From contig JBLDXI010000061.1 in assembly GCA_047495785.1 (NCBI GenBank), positions 1 through 64,000 of the forward strand: a stretch of 64,000 bases of DNA, written 5' to 3'. The stretch is from Lepidodermella squamata (Eukaryota > Gastrotricha). Position 1 is the stretch's first letter. Each line of letters starts with the position of its first letter. The position numbers were made by a program, and so were the translations under genes. Positions 1 to 9,241 of the stretch are shown here, piece after piece. Under the pieces are notes generated by a model. The model was given only the letters and a program-made list of their open reading frames with translations, searched no databases and was not told the origin of the DNA.

Positions 1-517
1 ACACATCTCGTGAGAGTGTGACTAATTTTCCCGAATTTTTGCATCATTCTAAATAATTCTAAAAAATATTTCATACCTTCAAAACCCGTAAAACGTTAAG
101 AGTTAAAAAATGAGAAAACTCCGAGTTTGAGTATTGTGAAATCACTTCTTTGTCTTAATTAATGACGCACATATTAATTAAACTTCATACTTACGCCCTC
201 GTGTAAAAGCGGCTAATATCTGCCCGCGTTCAAAAATTAGTCGGCCATTGTTCGCGGATTAAGTCAGACGGGCGACGGGCGGATTTTTTAAATAACCGCC
301 CGTCTGATTTTTGTCTTAACTCGAGCAACGGTCAACTCAGTGAAGTAACTTCAAATCATCGGAACAATAATTACTTTCATCGTACCATTTTTATCTGAAA
401 CCATCGGAACCATCGGAATTAATATTTAGCTATTAAAAATGCATTATTTCATCGGAAAAGTTTCATTTCAATAACAGTATATTCCGACACTTTAAGATAC
501 TGATTTCTGACGAATAA

Positions 518-772
518 TTATAAAGCTGTTTCAAAATTCAAACCCCGGCGCTTATTTCGAGTTGTTAGCCCTCCCTTTTTTCCTACTTCGACAGAAACAG
601 AGCTGGTTAGTTTGCCACGACCTCGACCTCGGCTACAGACAGTTTTGTCAACAGATGTCGATGTTAACCGACTACGACCACCACTTGGTTCAGAAACCAC
701 AGGTTCAGCTTGGGCTGGAACAAAAGCCGTACTACGACCACACCCGCGACCACGCATAGGCTCAGCAACCAA
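518..772 (-). other. RG-rich open frame in the palindrome arm (identical copy at 3843-4097, plus strand)
   Basis: This 84-codon frame encodes short Arg-Gly runs and ends in a basic tail. The opposite strand of the same stretch is also open (612-1013, 133 codons), so openness here may reflect composition only. There is no splice context or recognised domain. It might be the end of a decayed element or host gene captured in the arm. A coding role is doubtful. Confidence 0.15.
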
Positions 773-2035
773 CGCTTTCAGAAACCCAGTGATTGATGAG
801 ATCGTCGGTTTTCGAGAGAAATGCAGTGAGGGCGGGACAGTCCTATCAGTTCCTTCAGCCTTTAGCCGATTACTCAGCGATTCATTTGCACTATTAGTTA
901 TAGTGCGTCATTATTATAAAATCAGAGGCGCCTTCATACCAACCCGACAGCGGACCATAGATATAAATTGGCTCGAATTACTTAATGAAGTCTTCGTAAA
1001 CGTAAGGCGTTAGTAGCATTGGGAATAGCCCTTAGCTCATCCTTCGTCGATAGCCATAACACTAGGTATTGCAAAGAGAAATGAATTAATTATCGTCTGA
1101 AACCGTCGGAAATCGCCTCGTTGTAATCTTTCGCCTGTTGGACGACGGCTTCGTGGACCGCGTACCAAAGCATAATTCCACCCGCTGTACCAGCAAATTA
1201 CTGACTGAAACCATCGGAAAAACAAATAAAGCACTTACTTCCGAACCGTTTTCGGCAGTTAACTCATATGAAAGTAACACATATAGCCTTAAATCTCAAG
1301 CACGAAACACGGGATAATAGCCGCTTTGATGTAACCCCCTTGGATGGCCTTATTGTGGATCGCATCGACTTGAAAGCAATTTGAAAAGAAAATTGCAAGA
1401 AATCACCACGGTCCAAAAAGGCTTTTCTCCTTTTTCGCTGGCTGCTCGTCAAATTCATAATTGATCACTTATAAGGCGACTTATCAACGATTTCGAGGTC
1501 TTCCTATCCCATCAGCGGGTTCGAAAAAGAATTGACCGGCTCCTACCTTCTGCCTCATCATATGAGGCGTAATTTCGCAAAAATGCCATTTATTGTCAAT
1601 AAAGCAATCTTGAAATATGACCACTAAACCCATAGAACCCCTTTCCGATGAATTAATGGCGTGTTCCGATGAAATAATCGTATATTCCGATAGAATAATG
1701 CACGTTTTCGATTCCGATGGTTTAATGCGAAATTTTCTGAAAAATTGTATTTCCGATGGTTTAATAAAAAGAGTACGATGAAAGTTTTTATTGTTCCGAT
1801 GAAAAGATGTGGGTCCAACTCAGTGGCCATCTGTTCCGGACAAAAATTAAGACAAACCAAAAATAGACAAAAATTTAGCAACAGCAAAACTAGGTTTAAT
1901 ACAGAACGTAATTTTTACATTGGCCGCCAATATTTGAAAGAAAAATTCCTTGAGGGTTTGATTTTTACGTTGAGTTTTTTTCTCTGCTAACGTCAAAACA
2001 ATGCTAGTTCGGCTAGTTATCGAATTTGTCCCAAT

Positions 2036-2579
2036 TGAATCGTTTTACCCTCAAAATTATACGGAGCTAATATTAATAATTTTAGCGGAACCAAATTTGC
2101 TGTAGTAGAACCAAATTTGGAATATACCAAGAGGAAAATTTGGAATATTTTTGCATAATTCGGGGCAGAATTCGAGGCTAAGCATTAATTGTGAATTGAA
2201 CACTCTGTATTATATAGAGAATGTTGCGCTGAATTTACTGGTAAATTGTCTAGATTTATTGTGGCCAATCTTGACCCTCAAGAAATATCCGCAAAACGAT
2301 TTCAGGCCACTAGAAAATTCCTAAATTTGGTTCCGTTAGAAGGAGGGCCCAATTTATATGTTTTAGCCACGGTTTTCCAAATCCTGTCTAACGGTGTGAA
2401 AATTGGCAAATTTTCCCGAAATCTCATGTAAAAAACATCAACTAAAATGTATATTTGTTCGCATTTCTGCCGCGAATTTGGTGAATTTGAAAATTACTTT
2501 CCGGTGAACCGTGAAAACCGCGAACCTTCAACCCTGGGCTACTAAATTATAATGGGCGACGATTAGCGACTGGGCTACT
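2036..2579. other. Unpaired spacer of the palindrome
   Basis: AT-rich DNA without a convincing gene. It contains two close copies of a GGAACCAAATTTG-like unit, which recurs on the opposite strand around 37735-37795 upstream of the truncated lectin copy. The spacer therefore contains dispersed repeat material. Confidence 0.5.
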
Positions 2580-4597
2580 ATTGGGACAAATTCGATAACT
2601 AGCCGAACTAGCATTGTTTTGACGTTAGCAGAGAAAAAAACTCAACGTAAAAATCAAACCCTCAAGGAATTTTTCTTTCAAATATTGGCGGCCAATGTAA
2701 AAATTACGTTCTGTATTAAACCTAGTTTTGCTGTTGCTAAATTTTTGTCTATTTTTGGTTTGTCTTAATTTTTGTCCGGAACAGATGGCCACTGAGTTGG
2801 ACCCACATCTTTTCATCGGAACAATAAAAACTTTCATCGTACTCTTTTTATTAAACCATCGGAAATACAATTTTTCAGAAAATTTCGCATTAAACCATCG
2901 GAATCGAAAACGTGCATTATTCTATCGGAATATACGATTATTTCATCGGAACACGCCATTAATTCATCGGAAAGGGGTTCTATGGGTTTAGTGGTCATAT
3001 TTCAAGATTGCTTTATTGACAATAAATGGCATTTTTGCGAAATTACGCCTCATATGATGAGGCAGAAGGTAGGAGCCGGTCAATTCTTTTTCGAACCCGC
3101 TGATGGGATAGGAAGACCTCGAAATCGTTGATAAGTCGCCTTATAAGTGATCAATTATGAATTTGACGAGCAGCCAGCGAAAAAGGAGAAAAGCCTTTTT
3201 GGACCGTGGTGATTTCTTGCAATTTTCTTTTCAAATTGCTTTCAAGTCGATGCGATCCACAATAAGGCCATCCAAGGGGGTTACATCAAAGCGGCTATTA
3301 TCCCGTGTTTCGTGCTTGAGATTTAAGGCTATATGTGTTACTTTCATATGAGTTAACTGCCGAAAACGGTTCGGAAGTAAGTGCTTTATTTGTTTTTCCG
3401 ATGGTTTCAGTCAGTAATTTGCTGGTACAGCGGGTGGAATTATGCTTTGGTACGCGGTCCACGAAGCCGTCGTCCAACAGGCGAAAGATTACAACGAGGC
3501 GATTTCCGACGGTTTCAGACGATAATTAATTCATTTCTCTTTGCAATACCTAGTGTTATGGCTATCGACGAAGGATGAGCTAAGGGCTATTCCCAATGCT
3601 ACTAACGCCTTACGTTTACGAAGACTTCATTAAGTAATTCGAGCCAATTTATATCTATGGTCCGCTGTCGGGTTGGTATGAAGGCGCCTCTGATTTTATA
3701 ATAATGACGCACTATAACTAATAGTGCAAATGAATCGCTGAGTAATCGGCTAAAGGCTGAAGGAACTGATAGGACTGTCCCGCCCTCACTGCATTTCTCT
3801 CGAAAACCGACGATCTCATCAATCACTGGGTTTCTGAAAGCGTTGGTTGCTGAGCCTATGCGTGGTCGCGGGTGTGGTCGTAGTACGGCTTTTGTTCCAG
3901 CCCAAGCTGAACCTGTGGTTTCTGAACCAAGTGGTGGTCGTAGTCGGTTAACATCGACATCTGTTGACAAAACTGTCTGTAGCCGAGGTCGAGGTCGTGG
4001 CAAACTAACCAGCTCTGTTTCTGTCGAAGTAGGAAAAAAGGGAGGGCTAACAACTCGAAATAAGCGCCGGGGTTTGAATTTTGAAACAGCTTTATAATTA
4101 TTCGTCAGAAATCAGTATCTTAAAGTGTCGGAATATACTGTTATTGAAATGAAACTTTTCCGATGAAATAATGCATTTTTAATAGCTAAATATTAATTCC
4201 GATGGTTCCGATGGTTTCAGATAAAAATGGTACGATGAAAGTAATTATTGTTCCGATGATTTGAAGTTACTTCACTGAGTTGACCGTTGCTCGAGTTAAG
4301 ACAAAAATCAGACGGGCGGTTATTTAAAAAATCCGCCCGTCGCCCGTCTGACTTAATCCGCGAACAATGGCCGACTAATTTTTGAACGCGGGCAGATATT
4401 AGCCGCTTTTACACGAGGGCGTAAGTATGAAGTTTAATTAATATGTGCGTCATTAATTAAGACAAAGAAGTGATTTCACAATACTCAAACTCGGAGTTTT
4501 CTCATTTTTTAACTCTTAACGTTTTACGGGTTTTGAAGGTATGAAATATTTTTTAGAATTATTTAGAATGATGCAAAAATTCGGGAAAATTAGTCAC

Positions 4598-5879
4598 TAT
4601 GCCTCTTGATGGCTTCTCCATCTCTCGGGAAAATAAATTGCCAATAATTGCAGTGATTTTGGTAGAAAAGTGAAAAATACCTACCTTTGATACAAAAAAA
4701 TGAGATTGATACAAATTTCTATTTTTTGAGCCATGAGCCATGTGATCAAATGTTCCATAAATAGCGCATACACCTTGAAAATGAGATGAATGACAAAGAA
4801 ATTTATTCAAACTAGTCAGTGAGGTTAGCACCAGAAGATTGCTGTGGCATTCGAAATTAAAAATTAAAAAAAAATTAGCAGCTTAATAAGACGCTTGTTC
4901 GGCCGGAAATAATCGATTTTTTCCGCGGGTTATCCACCTTAATTTCTTCAGCTTGGAACCACAGACCCAAAAATAATAAATTCAACTGATCATTCTCATT
5001 AACAAAATTCAAAGCCGAAATAGTAATCAAATCAGACAAATAATTCAATAATAATAATTTTCTTCGAGCAGGAAAGGGATCTTTTTATTTGGCTTAGCTG
5101 CGAATTCATGCTAGAAATTTATTTCAAATGCTGCGTCTAATCTCATGAAGCGATAAGGGGAGCCATGATCACTATAGCTGATAATATATTTGATTGATAT
5201 ATTAGGAATTGTTTTATAATTTTTGGGTCCAAATTTAGCGCTGCGGCCAACTTAATTATTTTAGTGACAAAAATGACAGAAATTTCTCACCGCCATTATC
5301 TTAATTTTCATGACTGTCAATACTTACGCAATATACCTTTAACACCTCAATAATTACCTCAAAAATTACCAAATTACCAATTACCAAAAATTACCAAAAA
5401 AATTAAAATTTAATGTGGCATTTTCATCTCTTGCGGCGATTGCGCAACACGTAATACTACTGTGTAGACTTAATTACTATGAACAGTCAGAAATACATAT
5501 GTGTTTGTAGTGTAAAAGCGGCTATTACTACAAGTGGGTAATAATACGCATTAGCAGGTCAAAATTTTCCATGTCGCAAATGCTAAAACATAGTACGAAT
5601 TGCATGTACACGGGAGCTTTTTCATAGGAGGATTGAAACCGGTGAAAGACGACTGATGACGCCATGTCGCGAGAGTCAGCATGTCATCCGATGTTGTGCG
5701 GCATCGAGTGGCGACACTGCACAGAGCACATTTTTAACTGGCACACCCTAATCCTTCTGTGAATGGGATTCATTTCTTAACGCTCCCTATTGATGCTTTT
5801 TGACGACCGACGGCCCGACAGAACACGACAGACACAACCCGCGACAACGGAGCTCCCCGTCACCAACGATTAAATAGTA
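4598..5879. other. Gene-free AT-rich stretch
   Basis: No ORF with recognisable content, no clear inverted repeat and no RNA gene was seen. A minus-strand open frame at 4559-4831 runs across the palindrome boundary and looks like chance. Confidence 0.4.
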
Positions 5880-5929
5880 TAAAATACATGTAATCGTTCT
5901 TATTTCACGCCTTCCTAACAGCAAACGAA

Positions 5930-6430
5930 TTTTTATTATTCATAATTGCACCAGGGTTTGCAAAAGATGATATTTTCGTATAAGTATACACTTCTCGTAA
6001 CAACAAAAACAAAGCAAATTCATGATATTCCTTATGCCCTTAATGGCCGCTTGTCAACATGACTTCTCGGGTGGCCTCGGTGGCAACGTGCGCAAATGCT
6101 CTAATGGCTACACAAAACGTTCTCAGATAGCATTCTAACAATAGCCTATATTTGACGGCCGTTACCATATGCCATATGTAACAATTTTTCTCAGCGCAGC
6201 CGCTTGCATACAGAGCTGTGTACAAACTCAAATCCAATATTACCTTCAATAAATTTACTCGGATGGAGGATCGAACAAGAGCAGCAGCGGTGATCAATGA
6301 ACCGGGATTGATTGTGGCATACGTAAGTCTAGAACTAGCCATTTCAATCATCTGAAGTGCGAGTATCACTTTCGGTTTATTTCAAGTTAATGTACTCTTA
6401 AGGCCACAAAAATAGGACCTTAAGGGACGG
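5930..6430 (+). pseudogene. Decayed EGF exons of the EGF-lectin family
   Basis: About 6045-6150 resembles exon 9 of gene C (31117-31212) base for base over long stretches (CTTGTCAA, GGCAACGTG, AAATGC, AATGGCTAC, CTCAGAT) but has lost the cysteine frame. About 6245-6345 resembles exon 12 of gene C, including its GCATACGTAAGT splice-donor end. The following 80 bp recur after a similar relic near 24480-24560. It is a remnant of a lost paralogue. The minus-strand open frame covering it is a shadow. Confidence 0.6.
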
Positions 6431-6539
6431 TACAGATTCCGGTGTGGTTTTAACTGTTGACTATTCGGAATATTAACTTAGCTTTAAGTTATAACCAGAT
6501 TTTAAATTTCATCGCGAAAAATGAACAAATTAGTTTGAA

Positions 6540-6655
6540 TTGTTAAAGTTCGTTTCAATTTATTCTCGTTTGAATTCACAGTTGATTAATTAGGTCCGAA
6601 TTTTTTCTCAGGTTGCGCTGCATTTTTAGTTTAAGAAAGTAGGAGGACGATTGGG
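6540..6655 (+). repeat. Dispersed repeat, copy 1 (copy 2 at 8135-8240)
   Basis: A block of about 110 bp is repeated in direct orientation at 8135-8240 with few differences. Shared words include GTTGCGCTGCATTTTTAG and TTAAGAAAGTAG. It has no coding content and probably belongs to a non-autonomous element. The rest of 6430-7380 holds nothing recognisable. Confidence 0.65.
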
Positions 6656-7959
6656 AACATCAGTAGTAGAGCTAATCATGAGTTGCTCGGATAATTTCAA
6701 GACGGCTACAAATGTGGGTATGATGGAATTTGAAATTGTGGGTAAAAATGGAATTTGAGGGCCGATTGAAAATTCCTGAGGGGTTTTGACTCAGTTCATT
6801 CGGAATTCTGAGTTCACGGTATAGCCAGGATATCAACAACAATGATCATTTTATTTTATAAAAACGATGGTCTGCAGGTAGCGCATAGGCCCCTGTTGCC
6901 CGAAGACACAGAAAGAGGATCTAGATTTTGTTTATAACAATAGCAGAATTAGGAAAAAAACAACGAGTAGGTAAATCTAGCTGTATAGGTGTCGCTGGAC
7001 AATCACTTTGTTGTCCCTAATTATACAATTATCTTGTCCCTAAGAATAATGGCAATCAATTAAAAAGCAGCGTGTGAAGTAGAGGGGGAGGTGGGGATCA
7101 TCCAGCATCCAGGTCTCTGACCTAGCAAGATTCTTCTTATATTCCCTGCCCGATTTCTTTCAATTGTTCACAATTATTTTGACTTGGAATTTGTTGAAAA
7201 TTGCAACATCCTGAGGAGGGGCGGCGGGAGCTACTGCCCGATTTTGTGACGGCATGATTTCTCTAGTTCGGCCATCTGACGACGGATGGATATAACTCAA
7301 CTCAGTAAATTTCTACAAATTTATTATATTAGGATGGCAGCCTGGAAGGCAGCTCGTAATTGAAGAGTAGCTTGGGTCGACGAGTGAATTAGCCGCGCAT
7401 TATCGGCTGAAATAGATCAAAGACCTTGCGGCTGAAGAGATTTGCTAGGCTGTGACGTGGTTTTGGACTTGCTTCTAGTGCATTGCCGTTGACTGTTGAC
7501 GAATTTGTATACCACGCGGCCTGGTAAAAATCGCGTTTCCTCGCGCAACTCGAAATAGGTAGCCAGCTCAGTTTCTTCATCAATCAGGGTTTGGGGTTGT
7601 AATAAGTGATCCTTCTTTGAGCTCCGACAAAACCTGAGACCTTGGGCTCGCGCCTTTGACGGGTGTAAATTTTGGATGGATAAATCATCATTTTGAAGCC
7701 ATGAGCAATAGATGATCTCTATGTTTGAAGCTAATTTTTGCTACTACAGTGTTAATCGCAGAATTCATTTATTTTTCCAAATTTCAGCAAAATGACACAG
7801 TGTACCCCAGTACATGTAAACCAAATGTTGCCCAATTCAGAAAGATGGAATATGCTAATAAGTTGGCTGCTAGCTATGGCGCGTTGCAAGTCCTAAGACC
7901 TGATCATCCAAGATCCAATAAGCAATACTGTCATTTCGGGTAGAATCAAAGTCGCAGAA

Positions 7960-8118
7960 ACTGAGGGTCACTAGTGTAGTTGATATGAGCATGGGCGACA
8001 GCGGAGAACCCTGTGTCACGCCGCACTGCAGCTGGAACTGTCTGCTCAAAAAAACCTACCAGGCGAGCTTGTAACTTCCGATCTCGGAGATGGTCGGCGA
8101 GCCATCCGATCGGGTTGA
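7960..8118 (-). pseudogene. Fragment of a LINE reverse transcriptase
   Basis: On the minus strand one frame reads WLADHLRDRKLQARL followed by a frame change into CGVTQGSPLSPML. That matches the order expected in non-LTR reverse transcriptases, where a helix with an R-rich turn precedes the GVxQGxxLSPxLF motif before the catalytic YxDD region. The catalytic block is absent, the reading frame is broken and the flanks are other repeats. It is a dead fragment of a jockey/CR1-like or RTE-like LINE. Confidence 0.6.
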
Positions 8119-8134
8119 GCAAATTACTTTGAAT

Positions 8135-8240
8135 TTTTAAAGTTCATTTCAATTTATTCTGGTTTAAATGCACAGTGGATTAATTAGGTCCAAATTTTTT
8201 CTCGGGTTGCGCTGCATTTTTAGTTTAAGAAAGTAGTAGG
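8135..8240 (+). repeat. Dispersed repeat, copy 2
   Basis: Direct copy of the block at 6540-6655. It abuts the inverted-repeat element that begins near 8261. Confidence 0.6.
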
Positions 8241-8260
8241 ACGATTTGAGACCATTGATA

Positions 8261-8478
8261 CAAGGTTTTGAGACCAGGACACCGTTATCTTGCATGGTCA
8301 GGACATACTAGCAATTTGAAAATAGTCAACCTGAGATTGCAATTTCGAATTTTTTCAACTTGAAATTTCATAGGGTTCCCGATCATTAATTGATCCCACA
8401 AAAAATATCACCGTGTCCACCGTAGTCTCATTGACCTCTGTGTCATCAAGATAACGGTGTCCTGATCTCAAAACCTTG
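8261..8478. repeat. Short inverted-repeat element
   Basis: About 32 bp at 8261-8292 (CAAGGTTTTGAGACC...) is the near-exact reverse complement of 8446-8478, with a roughly 150 bp centre and no ORF. This is the layout of a small MITE. No target-site duplication was resolved. The stretch 8480-9158 that follows has no recognisable gene. Confidence 0.65.
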
Positions 8479-9158
8479 TAGCCAACATCGACAAGCAATA
8501 TTTCTTAAAAGGGCGATCAAAAATTCATCAAATTCAATTTCTGCTAATTTTCAAAGTCGAAATTCCGAAATCGTCCTTCCGGCCGGGAAAGGGATAAGGA
8601 TAAGGGTCCCCATTTGGTCTGTGAATGAGCCCACCGTGCGGACCGATGGAACTGGTAGGGATGATCCCTACCATCCATAGCGGTACTTCGCTCGCGGTAT
8701 AGCGGTATAGCGGCTCGTTTTCAAGGTTAAATCAACACAAATTATTTTAACTCAAATTTCGAGGATTCGAAAACCATTCTTGAAACTAACGAAACATCGA
8801 AGCTAACGAAACACGGCCCAATTTCCGCTTCAAGAGACTTTCCGCATTAGATGAGCTCAATTTTAGTAATCAAATTTGAATTATTAAAGGATTTTCGGAG
8901 GTTTGAAGAAGACGACCTCATACAAAATGTTGCGTGAATCTTTTGTTAAAACAGTAAACGTGATCTCGCTCCGCTCGTTACGTTGTTTTTTATGACTTAA
9001 TTATGTTATCACTTAAGCTTCGCATAGGGTAAAATGCGCGTTTGGATAATGCCAGTGATGATACTCACAGCGCAATTTTCGTGAAAGTAGTCAATTATCC
9101 GCACTGAACATATATGCTACGGCGAACAAGCGACAGAGGGAGGGCATCCACGCAACCT

Positions 9159-9180
9159 GAAGCTAACCACTTGGTGATTA
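9159..9180 (+). promoter_or_regulatory. Conserved 5' block of EGF-lectin gene A
   Basis: GAAGCTAACCACTTGGTG occurs about 83 bp before the ATG. Near-identical blocks sit about 78 bp before the ATGs of genes B and C. Its conservation where the surrounding intergenic DNA has diverged suggests a core promoter or 5' UTR element. No TATA box is evident nearby. Confidence 0.5.
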
Positions 9181-9241
9181 TAGTGTGGTTTCATTATCAC
9201 TGAAGCTTTATTGTTTTTCTCGAGAAAATCCTCTGCATAAA

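Larger units (their letters stand above)
18..4597. repeat. 4.58-kb palindrome: two 2,018-bp inverted arms around a 544-bp spacer
   Basis: Positions 18-2035 are the reverse complement of 2580-4597 (paired positions sum to 4615). Every open frame in the left arm reappears identically translated in the right arm, so the arms are essentially identical. The match stops sharply at 17/4598 outside and 2036/2579 inside. Within each arm the 8-mer TTCCGATG, or its complement, recurs with AT-rich tails (about 1640-1800, 350-460 and 1090-1220 in the left arm), giving a nested inverted pair of similar modules per arm. No recognisable transposase was seen. No target-site duplication can be tested because only 17 bp of left flank are present. 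It could be a foldback-type element, a segmental inverted duplication, or an assembly or amplification artefact. Confidence 0.93.

Noticed and set aside
612-1013. 133-codon ORF in the palindrome arm (and mirror copy at 3602-4003)
   Set aside because: Overlaps an equally open frame on the other strand, low-complexity Pro/Arg start, no domain or splice context; its duplication follows from the palindrome.
6040-6369. 109-codon minus-strand ORF
   Set aside because: Lies antisense over decayed EGF exons and has no protein features.
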